From NCBI RefSeq assembly GCF_032062135.1, contig NC_092862.1:91030781-91094780 (forward strand): a DNA stretch of 64,000 nt, written 5' to 3'. Positions 34,380-46,330 of this stretch are shown one piece after another. Both the position numbers and the translations under genes were made by a program. Below the pieces are notes generated by a model. That model saw only the letters and a list, made by a program, of their open reading frames with translations. It made no database searches and had not been told where the DNA came from. Every line of letters starts with the position of its first letter. Within the stretch, counting starts at the first letter, position 1. Source of the DNA: Pyxicephalus adspersus. Its lineage: Eukaryota > Chordata > Amphibia > Anura > Pyxicephalidae.

Positions 34380-35086
34380 AATAGAAAACAAGGTTTAAGT
34401 TTAAGGAATGTAGGCTTGGGTATCCTGTGAGTTCTGTCGATTGTAAGCTCCAACTCAGTTGCAGCAGGGACCAATAATTGACACAGATTCCTTACATAAG
34501 TTACTAGGTCTTCATGGACAATTGTTCCTGGGACTCCCCTCACTTTAATATTATTCCTTCAGGAGCGGTCCTCCAGATCGGCCACTTTGGATCTATGCCA
34601 GTTAATATCCTTAGCCTGCTCTTGATGCGCATCCACCAAATCAGTATGGGCCTCAGAGAATTCTCCCATCTTAGTTTCCATGTGGTGAATTTGTTTCCCA
34701 AATCCAGCTAGTGTATTGCTAAATTTGCCTAACATGGAATTCTTATCCATAGCCTGAGAGTTTTCCAACTCTAATCCCGATCCTACTGATAGTAATGCAT
34801 CCCCGGCCGCGCCTACTGCGGGGTCCAAGTCAATACAAACCTCAGGCTGCTAAGAAAGTGGTGATGCTAAGCGTGACACTGTATGCCATGAAGCCTCATC
34901 GAAGCTACCCTCTGGTCCCCCGGAATGCGAAGGACTCAGCCGTGGAGAAGAGTCACAGGGAACTTGTGCTGGTGATGAATTCAGGGGTGGCGGTACAGCG
35001 CCATCTTGGGAGCTACGAGAATGTTGAGGTCTGAAAGAGTAGGACAGCCTCTGAGGCTCTAATTTTCCTTTCTTCCATTTAGTCAT
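34380..35086 (-). pseudogene. L1 number 3 ORF1, truncated and frameshifted
   Basis: The start MTKWKKGKLEPQRLSYSFRP at 35086 is followed, after frame changes, by KIHHMETKMGEFSEAHTDL-type coiled coil (34828-34559) and VADLEDRS. MRGVPGTI and LELTIDRTHRIPKPTF follow at 34543-34400. The C-terminal RRM part is missing, replaced near 34390 by unrelated AT-rich sequence. It aligns in order with the intact ORF1 of L1 number 2. Confidence 0.8.
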
Positions 35087-35195
35087 GGTCCCAGAGGTTA
35101 CCAGTGTTCCGGTGTACCGCGGGAATTAACAAAGGATCGTAGTCGCTGTAAATGCTGTCGATTTAGCCCAGTCTGACACAGAGCTCTTTCAACAC

Positions 35196-35206
35196 GTGGC
35201 CATCTT
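35196..35206 (-). promoter_or_regulatory. YY1-type motif near the 5' end of L1 number 3
   Basis: The minus strand reads AAGATGGCCAC at the position equivalent to the motif in L1 number 2, about 30 bases from the element start. Conservation between two diverged copies suggests it mattered to the family. Confidence 0.5.
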
Positions 35207-35507
35207 GCAAGCCGGCCAAACACGTGCTCCCCCCCCCCCCCTAAATTTTCCTACTTTTAAGTACAGTGGATTTATTAATTTGCATTAATTTGATTGTTAT
35301 TTCTGTTGTTTACTGTTTTATTAAATCTTAGTAGTGATCGACATTTTGGTTTATACTTGAGTCAAAGCATTTTCCTATATTTTCATGTAAAAAAAGTAGA
35401 TATACAGCACTTTTATGTAACGTAAAAAAAGAAGGTGAAGCCCCTTCTGTCCTGATTCCTGCAACAATCAAGACAGAATGGGAGTGTAGAGCCTCCTGGG
35501 ATACCTA

Positions 35508-36299
35508 CCGTATTTTTCGGCGTATAAGACGCACTTTTTCTTCCCCAAAACTGGGGGGGAAAAGTGGGTGCGTCCTATACGGCGAATGCAAGTTTTAAAA
35601 ATAAATAAAACCGGTAACATACTTACCCAATACCGCGATCCCGCAATCCTGCGTGCTTCTGCGATCTTCTCTCCTCTCCTCCTGGCTGCAGCGCGTGTCC
35701 CCGCCTTCCTGCAGACCCAGCGAGGAGAAGCCTGCACACGCGATCCCGGAAGCAGGCTGAGAGACAAGCGTGCCCCCGCGATCCCGGAAGCAAGCCGGCG
35801 GAGAGAAACGGACCGGTAAGTGGGAAGGGATGATCAGCAGGGGATAAATTGGCACGAGTGGGGAATTTATCCCCTTCTGATCGCCCTGTGCCAATTTAAC
35901 CGCTTCTGATCACTCTGTGCCAATTTATCAGAAGAGGTTGAATTGGCACAGGGTGATCAGAAGGGGATAAATTGGCACAGAGTGATCAGAAGGGGATGAA
36001 TTGGCACAGGGCGATCAGCAGGGGATAAATTGGCACGAGTGGGGAATTTATCCCCTTCTGATCGCCCTGTGCCTATTCAACCCCTTCTGATCACTCTGTG
36101 CCAATTTATCAGAAGAGGTTGAATTGGCACAGGGTGATCAGAAGGGGATAAATTGGCACAGAGTGATCAGAAGGGGATAAATTGGCACAGGGTGATCAGA
36201 AGGGGAATAATCTTTTAGAATCTTTTTTTTCTAGATTTTCCTCCTTTAAAATTGGGTGCGTCTTATATGCCGGAGCGTCTTATACGCCGAAAAATACGG
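35508..36299. mobile_element. Miniature element with CCGTATTTTTCGGCG ends and TA duplication
   Basis: The element starts CCGTATTTTTCGGCGTATAAGACGC and ends with its exact inverted complement, flanked by TA (35506-35507, 36300-36301), suggesting a Tc1/mariner-type target. Similar ends occur widely in vertebrate genomes. The interior has a GC-rich block with two splice-donor-like words (minus at 35617-35627, plus at 35815-35822) and a 29-base minisatellite (35832-36207). No transposase. Confidence 0.8.
35832..36207 (+). repeat. Minisatellite: 29-base unit in a 181-base higher-order repeat
   Basis: The unit GATCAGAAGGGGATAAATTG followed by GCACAGAGT occurs repeatedly in both orientations. A 181-base block starting GATCAGCAGGGGATAAATTGG is repeated from 35832 to 36012 and again from 36013. 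The same unit appears beside the assembly gap at 49124-49150. Confidence 0.85.
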
Positions 36300-36610
36300 T
36301 ACGTCATGCATTCAAGGAGCTCCTGGCTGCTCCTTCTGCAACCTAGGGCATGCACAGAATGGACATTTTAATACATTGAGGGGAAAAGAATACTGATTTC
36401 ACACAGCAGGCCTTCATAGCAGGCTACACCACCCGATTTCACTCCTGAGCATTGCAAGTTCTGGTGACATAGCCAGAAGGCAGAGTAAGAAGGACGAAGA
36501 CAGATAGCAGGACTTCGCCGGACCTAATTGAGGACATCTCCAGCCAGATCCAAGGATCTGTAAAAAAAAAAGATAAGTAGGTAAGTGAAGGTTTTGGTTT
36601 AGTTTTGCTT

Positions 36611-37620
36611 TAATTTTTGTTTAGACCAGTTTATTTTCGAGTATATAAGTATATATTTCATAGTTTCCTCAAGCTGTATAAGGTGCAATAATAAAAAAAA
36701 TGTAGCATTGGCTAAATAATGATATTAACATTTGAAACAATAAACTTACTGTCTACAGTTCAATTTTAGGTTAACATAAAAGTAGATCACGCATTTTTTT
36801 CAAAAAAGATTCAGACACTAACAAAAGGTGATGGATTATTTGATTATTGCAGGTAAAATGTAGTTTGTTTTTCAGGCACTAAGAGCAAAGCCAAATCCCC
36901 TGGAATTATGATTAAAAATTACCTAATCTTATATATAGGTTCTCAAAATTAAAAATGACTAGGTTTAGCTTATTCTGGTCATTTGTACTTCACACAAATC
37001 TTGTTGGGTGCGAACATACTGTAACGCTTGCCATAAATTTCCATATGAATTAATCTGAGCATTTCATCAGTCATCATTACAGTTAAAAAGCTTAGGCTTT
37101 CAATTTTTTAGTGCTTAGTGATTTAAACAGGTATTTTATGACTTTCTAATAGTAAGTCTCAGTCTCAAAACAGATTTTGCAGGTTGTAGGTTTTCAGCAT
37201 AACTATTTTAATTAGACAACTATTAAATTCCTCAATAGAAAAATTAATTATTGTACCCGTTATACTTCCCAGACTAGAAGTTTCACCTTCACTCCTAGTT
37301 AGGGATGAGTAGCACTATCCGGCATGCAAAAATTGGTATTTTGTTGATGTTACATTTTAATAGAAATTACTACAGAATTCGTTTTCAGACTGCAATTAGG
37401 TCTTTTGACACCCGCTTTTTCAGTAAATATTTTAAAACATCATATGGTTTTTCTGTGAAGTTAAAGTATAGGGTGCAAAACACAAGATAGTTACTAACTT
37501 TTCACAGTTTCCCATGTCCCCAGTTTGACATTTCCAAGCAATTTTGGTGAGAGCACTATGTTCAAGGACCTTGCAATTAAAAAAGTAATCAGGTGGGTTT
37601 AAACAATGTTTTTTTTCAAC
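36611..37620. other. No gene seen
   Basis: AT-rich sequence with no recognisable element or coding motif. A 61-codon frame at 37305-37490 has no support. Confidence 0.45.
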
Positions 37621-37625
37621 TAAAT

Positions 37626-38007
37626 TTTAAAGCCTAACTAAACCTAAAACAAAATAAAACTAGTAATCAAGTTGTTAAGAAAGCAGGGAGCAGAACAGAA
37701 TACCTGTGCTAAATGTTTCTTGCACAGTTCAGCACATATATATGTCAGACTTTTTGTCTAGCAAGGAAGCAGGACTGGTTGTCACAATAAGGAAGTGGTG
37801 AACAGTTGTCTGACCTCAATCCGTTAACTCGAAACAGGCATGAGAGGTCAGGGCTTTGTGAATAGGTGCATAGATACAGAAGGCAAAATTATACCATGGG
37901 TTTTAAATTTGTGAACTTCCAAAACTAAAACCTGAAATTTACACTAAAAATTGGTTTGAGAATCTGGCTAGTTTTTATTCTAGGTTTAGTTGGGCTTTTT
38001 CTTTAAT
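37626..38007. mobile_element. Fold-back miniature element with TTAAAGCC..AACTAAACCTA arms
   Basis: The left arm TTAAAGCCTAACTAAACCTAAAACAAAATAAAACTAG (37627-37663) has its inverted partner at about 37970-38006 (CTAGTTTTTATTCTAGGTTTAGTTGGGC..TTAA). TTTAA-containing ends recall the T2 miniature elements described in Xenopus, but that assignment is tentative. No coding frame. Confidence 0.6.
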
Positions 38008-41000
38008 TTGTATGCTTTCTTTATACATATATATATATATATTTTTTTTTGTTCCCAGGTGGGTCTCTCTGGCAGCAATTTCCATAGCAGCACAATTGAG
38101 GCTCAGCAATTGAAGCGGAACTGTCATAAAAATAAAAAAACACCCCCTTCCTCTTTTTAAAAAAAAAATAAAACATTTGAGGAAAAAAACAAGTACTTTT
38201 TTTTACATTATAAAAAAGGGTTACCTACTTTTTATATAAACTAAACATTCTAGTGATAGGTCTGCTTGAGCTTAAAAATTCAAAGGTTATAGACTAGGAT
38301 TCAAAATTTTTTTTGAGTTCAAAATTTTTATTGTCAGATTGTATAAAATTTGGGCATTTTTGTTTGTATTTACCACTAGCCCGTGGATTCAGAAAGAAAG
38401 CTAGTAAGCTATTATGCTTAACATGAGATAAATTTATGGGGAATATTTAAAAATGATTCCCTTGTAAATTTGGTTTGTTCACTCACAGCTGTTCAACTGC
38501 TTCTACATTTCTCCTGTCAATGCATATTTAAACAATGGCATTAAAACAATGACTCCTTTTACCACATATTAGCAAATAATCAAAGTGCACAACAGTCACA
38601 ATAGTTATTTCCACATATTTAGGGACGAATCTGGGTTGATTTCACAGGGCAATATTTTATAAATACACCCCTATGTGTATAATCATAACTACCAGTTACT
38701 CCTACTCAGGTCCACCTAGTAAAAAGTGATTATTAGGACTGGGAAAAGAGTCCCAGTCCCAATCCCCCTCTCTTTTTCCACACACACACACATTCTCTAA
38801 TTTAGATTGATCTTTTCAGTGCACCCCCAATGTTCCATTGGCCTGTTGTCCACAGGGAAATTTGGGCAATCACTAGGGGGAGAGGAAAATATGGAGAGAA
38901 GGACATCATCTCCCATCTGTACGCTTGCGAACCATACAACATCGGAGTTTGGAGTCCTGACAAAAACAGAGAGCATGGCAGAGGGCATAGCAAAGCGGGT
39001 AGATGGGAAGTTTATTTTAACAAACTCTCTTATATTGGCAGTGTGCTAGCATGAATGACTTAATAAGAAATGAAGCCACCCCCCTGAAGCATATCAAGTG
39101 GGGTTTTGCATGGGACTGACACACTGAAGTACTGCATCAATTTTGTAGGCTGAATTTGGTAGTTTACAATTTTTCTGATTGTTATGTCTGTTAAGTTAAC
39201 CTGTTATGTTTTTGGCTATTTCTAGAGGTGAAATGTGTCCTGCCCCCATTATTCTTCTTTGCCAATGCAGTTTATCTACATTTTTTCTCTTAGCCATATT
39301 AAAACTGACCTATAATACTAATTTTAGATTTCACTAATTAACAAGTTTTTAGGAAGTAATTAGGAAGCAATCAAGTATATCAAGTGTAAGCAATCAGCAG
39401 AAAATGTAACTTTTACATCTCTGATCTGTGGATTATGCTGATGCTGTCATCCAGGGTCTGGGTCTGGTGCTGCCTGGTTACAGCTTGGATCCTCACTAAT
39501 AAGGTAGCTGCTTCAGGTCCAAAGAGAATGGATAAATAAGGTTAAAAAAAACTAATAGCAAATTATCCTACTAACAATTTATTATAATATTTTTAATGAT
39601 TTTCATTATTTGTGTTTAACATTTACAAATGCCATGATTTACAGATATGAAAGGCATGGCATACAAGAGGAAATAAAATAAAATCTTTGTCTATGTATAC
39701 CGGTATTTGTAAAATAAGGAGCGAGAGAATGAAAATACTTCAAAAAAGTGTCTTTTTTTTCATTCTGTAAGTAAAACTGAATTACCTTATATTTTTACAT
39801 CAATACTGTTTTCTTGCATGTTTTCTCTTGCTACAATGTGCACAAGGGTTGTTCATAAAGAAAAGGTAAAATGGTGGTGATCTGCAGAAATCTACAATGT
39901 TATAAGCATCTATTCATGTCTTCTTTTACCCAGCTCCTAATTTTGGTGTTCATAGGCCATAACTGTCCTGAATGAAGTAATGAACTCTGTACAGAACAGT
40001 TGGTACTGTTTGGACTGACCTATGGGGCAAAGTGTGTTTTGATTATGTTATTTTTCAGTGCTTTTTCAAATTACACTGGATTTTTTCTTTGCAGTCAGTA
40101 TAAGTCAGTTGCAAAAGCAAGTCAAAAGGTTCAAATCAATAAGGCAGTTTTAATGCATAAAACATATAAATAGAAATCACTTGCAAACAGAGATAAATGA
40201 AGTAGCCTTTTAGTTTGAGTGTTCGGTTCAATACACATGCAAAGAATTTTTCAAAACCTAAAATGTATGTTAAGTACAAATCGAACTTGTTTTCTCTTGG
40301 CATTTCAGAATGGTTCTGAAATGCAATTTAGAAGCACTTTTGCAACCATATATTTTTACATTAGTGCTTCCACATTTTGGCTAATGTGTTCAGGAAATTC
40401 TCCAGCATTACTATTTCTACCATTAAGGTAGAGACTAGTTCAGCAAATTGTATTGATCCAGTCATTTGAAAAATGTAAAATTTTCTCTTTACTACATACT
40501 TTGTATAGCATAGCGGCTACAAGTTAAATCAAACAAAGTTTTGGATGCAGATATGAATTTTGGTAATTATAATATTAAAAGGTATAAGGTAAGGTATTAT
40601 AAGGTATAAGGCTGCTTTTCTGGGGACAGATGCTAATGGATAATGAGCAAAATGCTGTACCCCTTTAGTGTCATTTTACATCCATGATCATGTTTATTGT
40701 CACAATTGTAGCCTTTACCTAAGAAACAAATGTCTGGCTTCCTCTAACAGCCAACCAGCAGGGGTGGGGTGTAAAAGCACTTTACTCGTTATTGTGCTTT
40801 CCACAGCTTTTTAATCTAGAAATTGTACATGAACATGAATTATTTGATACCCTTGTAATATCAACCGGGTTGACTGGCCTTCACCAGTCAAACTCTGGGC
40901 TGTACATTTACGATCACAGACATTCAGACTCTTTGAATTAGATGCTAAGATCACTGCCTTCCTTACCCTTGGCCTTGCTACTTTTAGACACACTTTTACT

Positions 41001-41084
41001 GGACCCAGTCCAGGGGAAGTCTTTGGACATAGATTGGGGAACTGGTGACTGGGTTAAGTATTAGCAGATAAGTATTAGACCAGG
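38008..41084. other. No gene seen in 3.1 kb; short microsatellites only
   Basis: TA repeats lie at 38026-38042 and a CA repeat at 38780-38792. Open frames at 38797-39054 overlap on both strands, contain no motif and have no splice context. The rest is ordinary AT-rich DNA. A short direct repeat AAGGTATAAGGTAAGGTATTATAAGG is at 40579-40610. Confidence 0.45.
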
Positions 41085-41574
41085 GTCCTTACTAGTGTTG
41101 TTCGAATTTGGGTCGTCCTAATGTTCGACTCGAATATAGCCTTTCGACCCTCCCACAATGCCTAGGGACCTCCCCCATGATGCCAAGGGCCCTCCAATAA
41201 CAGCAGGGATTCTCCCCTCCATGTTTGTTGTGGCAGGCAGCCGATTGGCTGTGTGTCACTGCATGCCACACAGGCAGCCATTGGCCTATATAAGGCCAGG
41301 GTGTGCCTGCATTTACCACTCCTGACAGAGATTTGCTAGCATCACAACCTTTATGTGCTGCTTGGCTTGATTTGTCAAAGTAAAAAAAAGTGCTTTACTT
41401 AGACTGTGTCACACTCACACTATTAGTCAGATAGATTGTTGAATTGTACTGTATTGGTGCAATCCTGAAATCTACTGTACTCAGATAGGTAGAGTGTTTC
41501 ACTGTTAGCTAGCTAGCTAGCTAGATAGATAGATAGATAGATAGTCAGTGTGTTACATACACGCAGCCAGAGAC

Positions 41575-41890
41575 AGGGTAAAAAAAATACAGATATTTAA
41601 TTCTGATACCACTTGCAATCTATCAAAATAAATATAAAAATTTCTGTATTTCTGTGAAAAAATACAGCAGTTTAATTTTGATACCACTTGCAATCTATTA
41701 AAATGAACAGAAAAATGTCTGTATTTTTGTAAAAAAAAATACAGATATTTAATTCTGATACCACTTGCTATCCATCAAAATAAACAGAAAAATTTCTTAA
41801 TTTCTGTAAAAAATACAGATATTTATTTCTGATACCACTTGCAGAAAATTTTATGTATTTCTCTACTAAAAATACAAATATTTAATTATG
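41575..41890. repeat. Tandem repeat of ~80 bases in the hAT 3' region
   Basis: The block AAATACAGATATTTAATTCTGATACCACTTGC followed by TAT.AAAAT.AACAGAAAAAT.TCTGTATTTCTGT occurs about four times between 41580 and 41885 with moderate divergence. It is downstream of the transposase on the minus strand and non-coding. Confidence 0.7.
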
Positions 41891-42125
41891 AATCACACAG
41901 CTCCATTACAAGTGATATAGGCCTCAAAGTAGATAGAAGCAGAGGGCCCTGAGGGAGGTGCTCGGTAAAAAAAATTAGCCAGTTACACAGCTCAATTGCA
42001 AGTTATAGACCTCAGAGACAGAGTACAGGTAGAGGGCCACGAGGGGGAGGAATGGAAGGAGATGCCGAAGGCTGTGAACATGCTCTTCACATCAAGGTGT
42101 CAGTATGCCGTGCAGCAGTTGACGA

Positions 42126-44117
42126 CTAATCAGTACACTCTGCAGAGGTGGTGTTGAAGTCATTGCTGATCCAAGCCTTATTAATTTTAATAAAAGTGAT
42201 TTGGTCGACATTTTCTGTGGAAAGCTGAATCTGCTTGTCGCTCTCTTCGCCCCCAGCTGCACTGAACGCTCTTTCAGATAACACACTTGTGGCTGGGCAG
42301 GCAAGGATCTGAATGACATGTTCTGCCAGCTCCGGCCACTGCTCAAGCTTGGATACCCAGTAGCCCAGTGGGTCCTGGCTTTGCAGGTTGCAGATGTCCC
42401 ATGTAGAGCTCAGATATTCCTGCACCATGACTGAGTAGCAATGTTGAGTGTCATTGGCAATTGCTGCACGACTGGCGGCTTGATTCCGCTGAAAAAAAGC
42501 CTGCATAGTTTGGCTTAGACAACTACCGCTGCTGCCACCCATGCCACCTAACGCAGTTGTTTGGCTCCCATGGCTGGTGGAACTGCCATAGGGATCCCTG
42601 CTGCTGCTGCTGGCAGCCGGAAAGGACCCACACTCCTGTGGGTAGAACAGCAGCACAGGGTCAACAACCTCCTCCTCCTCAGCCTGGTTTTGCTATCCAC
42701 GGAACATGCTGCCTTGTGTTGAGGTGGATGGATGCCATGTACTCTCAATATCCCCTTGTGCCCCTTCCTCCCCTTCTCCCATGCCTGCAATGTCCTCCTC
42801 ATCCTCTTCCACCTTCTCCTTTTCCTGGATTTGTGGTGCACTATGCCTAGTAGGCACGCATGTCCGAGATGATGTTTGAAACTGTCATCTCTTGATGCAG
42901 CGTCCGCTCTGTGTTGGGTCCGAGATCCACCATCATCTGTTCCAGCAGGCATATGATGGAGATGGTGTCACTGACACAGGCCTGATCTCTGCTGATCATC
43001 CTTGTGGCCTCTACAAAAGGTGACAATAAAGTGCACAAGTCCTCAATTTGCAGCCACTCCGCAGGGCTGAAGAAAGGTAGTGTAGGTATACGTCTGAAAT
43101 GAACAGACTCTGCCATGTAATCCACCACCGCTTTCTGTTGTTCAGCCAGCTGCTGCAGCATGTAAAAGGTGGAATTCCAACGTGTGGCCACATCCCAATT
43201 AACTGGCAGGTTGAGATTTCACTGTAAATCCACCAATCTGGCACTGGCTGTGTACGACCGGCGGAAATGCACTGACAACTTTCTGGCCTTCAGCAACAGC
43301 GGGTGGAGGACTGGGTAATTCCTAAGGAAGTGCTGTACTCTCAGGTTCATGACGTGAGCCAGGCAAGGTACATGTGTGAGTTTCCCACAACGCAAGCCTG
43401 CCAGCAGATTGGCCCCGTTGTCACACACGACCTTGCCTGGCTGAAGTCTGTTGGGAGTTAGCCATATGCCCTCCTGCTTCCGCAGGAGACTTAGAATGGC
43501 TGCGCTCATGTGGCTGAGGGAACCCAGGCTTCGCAACCTCAGGACTGCGTGGCAACGCCTGAATTGTGCACCGAAATAGCAACTGCAGATTGTTGCTGGC
43601 AGTGAACAGATGCTGCCGAATGGGAGGTGCTGGGTCTCCACGGCAAAGTGTCCCTGGAGGAAGAGGTTGAGGCACAAGAGTCAAAGGAGGAGGTGGAAGT
43701 GGAGGTTGAGGAGAAAATTGCATGGCGATGTGCTTTGGGCGGAGGTAGGTATGCAGGCCTTGTTGCAGCTGCATCTTCCCCTGCTGCCACCAAAGTTACC
43801 CAGTGAGCTGTATAGGAAATATATCTTCCCACTCCATGCTTGCTAAACCAACTGTCGGTTGTCAAGTGCACCTTGCCAGAAAATGAGTGCTGCAGGGCTA
43901 TGGGCACATTGCTCTGCATGTCTTCATACAAAGCAGGAACACATTTTTTTGCAAAATACTGTCGCTTAGGCATAACGTACTGTGGGTTCCCGCAGAGGAA
44001 TGCATAACAGAATGCATTGGAGTCCACCAGCCGGTAAAGGAGGAGCTCTAATGCAATCAGCTGTGCAATTGCCGCATTGATTAGCTTTGTTGCAGCACCT
44101 ACATGCCGCACAAACAT
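42126..44117 (-). pseudogene. hAT transposase (ZBED-like), frameshifted
   Basis: From 44117: YFAKKCVPALYEDMQ, then GKVHLTTDSWFSKHGVGRYI (first part of the RNase H-like fold with its Asp). After an alanine/serine-rich insertion and frame changes come VVCDNGANLLAGLRCGKL (second Asp), VPCLAHVMNLRVQHFL and TRWNSTFYMLQQLAE (43191). The C-terminal dimerisation domain follows at 42430-42140: DPLGYWVSKLEQWPELAEHV, LACPATSVLSERAFSAAG. At least four frames are needed to read it. A BED zinc finger would lie near 44300, where I see only a doubtful trace. Confidence 0.85.
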
Positions 44118-45399
44118 CTATCTGGGCCGAAAGGTGCTCTGGAGCTGGTGGTCGTGGTGGCCGTCCGCGGTTGTTGAGGAATAGCTGTGGTGACAGGCAG
44201 CTTCCGACGATGGATGACTATGACTTGCCTCACTGGTACGTAAAGAATGCAGAGTGATATTTTGCAGGGTGTCAAGCCACACAAAAAATTTCTACAATGT
44301 CTGACCAAAGAGTAAAGGGCAGCTTTGGCAGTGGTGGCAAGCTAAGCAGTATGAGTTTGTTTTTAGCTGCAGACCCAAGAACAAGAAGCACTGCTGTTGG
44401 TGGTGGGCATCCATTATTACCACACCATGCACACATTTATAAGGGCACCACCCCGTAAACCTGGTGGGAACACCTGGTCAAAGCACAGAGCTCTGTGCAT
44501 CCACCTCCGCCCAAGAAGCAAGCTCAAACTGCTCGATCTTCCTCCGCTGCCTTTCCTCCTTCTGCCACCAAAGTTACTCATGCTGCTGCCAGCAATTTGA
44601 GTGGGGGCATGTAGCTGAGCATTATCTTTTTTTACCTTCTAGCTAATATGCTTCACAAAGTGTAAATTTGTATAGTAAGTGGATTTTTTTATTGGGGGGG
44701 GTTGACACCAAAAATGCAAGTGCGCTGTGTGTGTTTTGTATGCAGCACTTCCCTTCAGTGGTGACGCTTGTAATATGCAGCACAGTATACAAAATATATA
44801 CTGCAGTATACACTGCGTCTGCGTGTCTGTCTGTCTCTCAGTACAAGTGTTACACTGTGCATGCAGTCAGGGAGGGTACCCTGCCTCTGGTTTCGTGTAT
44901 GTAATACACTGACTATCTATCTATCTATCTATCTAATAGTGAAACACTCTACCTGAGTACAGTAGATTTCAGGACTGTATTGATTTCACCAATACAGTAT
45001 AAGGAAGCAGCGGCCTTTTGGAGCCAGTTTGAAAAACCATACTGGACCACCTGTTTATTCGGCTCACCGAGGTGCTGAGCCCCAAATGTCTGGTGATACG
45101 CAACATGTTCATGTCTGTTGGATTCACAGCTGATGAAATGCTAGAGTACCCAATTCCTAATGTGCGCTGGGACATCATTGAAGGGAATTTCTACAGCGCC
45201 ACACTGGTAGATTTGCACCAATTGGTTGTGATTGACGTGCACTTCCACTTACGCTTCGAGCTGCGCTCCAGGGTTAGAGATGCCACCCACTCGAATCAGC
45301 TGGCTCATCGGAAGTATACCTGAATCCTGATGGCTCATATTGATCAAGCCTGGGGCGTGCAGCAGGAACAGCAGGAAGAGGAGGCGGTGGGCCCTGAGA

Positions 45400-46330
45400 C
45401 GGAGCATGGACAGCATTGGTAACTGGCATCTAGAGCTGGGTACTGGGCAGGCGGCAGCAGTAACAGCATGAGGAGGAGGCGGTGGGCCCTGAGACAGAGC
45501 AAGGACGGCATTAGAGGTTGAGGCCATCATCGATATGGACAGTGTATAAGCTGTAGCTATTGGAGACATGAATGAATGAATGAACGAGATTCCAATCTGT
45601 CCCTACCTACTATGTAGCAAAACCACATGAAAGGGAACGGGCTTGGCGGGGAAAAAAGACCCTGTTGAGCTTGAGTCTAGTCTGGCATCTAGAGCTGGGT
45701 ACTGTGCAGTGAGCAGGTGGCAGCAGTAAGAGCAGGAGGAGTAACACAGCCATCCACACTACGTCTCAGGGCCCACCGCCACTGTAGGGACAGTGGGAAT
45801 CTTATTCAACCCAATAGCTACACCTTATACACTGTCAATTAAGGATGATGGCCTCAAGCTGTTGCTGCTGCCACCGCCTGCCCAGTACCCAGCTCTAGAT
45901 GGCAGTTACCAATGCTGTCCACACTCCACCAATGTTGTCTCAGGGCCTGCCGCCTCTTCATGCTGTTACTGCTGCCGCCTGCCCACTGCCCAGTACCCAG
46001 CTCTAGATGCCAGACTAGACTCAAGCTCAACAGGGTGTTCTTTCCCCGCTGATTCCGCCAAGCCCGTTCCGTTTCATGTGGTTTCACTAAATAGTAGGTA
46101 CGGATTGGAATCTCGCTCATCCATTCATGTCTCCAATAGCTACAGCTTCCACACTGTCCATATAGATGATGGCCTCAACCTCTAATGCCATCCTTGCTCC
46201 TTCTGAGGGTCCACCGCCTCCTCCTCATGCTGTTAACTGCTGCCACCTGCCCAGTAACCTGCTCTGGATGCCAGTTACCAATGCTGTCCACGATCCGTCT
46301 CAGGGCCCACTGCCTCCTCCTACTGCTGTT
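45400..46330. repeat. Inverted duplication with minisatellite inside the hAT
   Basis: The block from GGGCCCTGAGACGGAGCATGG, through AACTGGCATCTAGAGCTGGG, GAGGTTGAGGCCATCATC and CCACATGAAAGGGAACGGGC, to TTGAGCTTGAGTCTAG (45400-45690) reappears in inverted order and orientation at about 46010-46330. A spacer (45740-46000) holds further copies of the CCCAGCTCTAGATG..AGTTACCAATGCTGTCCAC unit. Short frames across it repeat LELGTGQ-like words and are not convincing genes. Confidence 0.7.

Larger units (their letters stand above)
31691..35235 (-). mobile_element. L1-type LINE number 3, 5' part (outer, older copy)
   Basis: This minus-strand L1 begins near 35235 with a 5' region like that of L1 number 2 (GCCGGCTTGCAAGATGGCC, then GAGCTCTGTGTCAGACTGGGC) and has ORF1 and ORF2. 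It is interrupted at 31690 by L1 number 2 and continues at 23582. It has more stops and frameshifts than the inner copy. A poly-C run (35230-35241) abuts its 5' end. Confidence 0.85.
35395..36610. repeat. Outer repeat carrying a nested miniature element
   Basis: The flanks of the element at 35508-36299 (CCTTCTGTCCTGATTCCTGCAAC..GCCTCCTGGGAT and CGTCATGCATTCAAGG..CTCCTTCTGCAACC..GCATGCACAG) resemble the block at 49985-50060 (CCCCTTCTGTGCATG..GCATGCACAGAAGGAG..GCCTCCCAGGATGCATGAC). The right end AAACCAAAACC/AAAGCAAAACTAAACC near 36595-36615 resembles the arms of the fold-back at 37626-38007. A splice-donor-like TAGGTAAGTGAAG is at 36578-36590. Limits are approximate. Confidence 0.4.

Noticed and set aside
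38797..39054. Four overlapping 63-80-codon frames
   Set aside because: No motif, no splice sites of note, open on both strands; chance.
45072..45323. 84-codon + strand frame in the hAT element (FMSVGFTADEMLEYPIPNVRWD)
   Set aside because: It reads like protein but I could not place it in any family; too short and without context to annotate as a gene.
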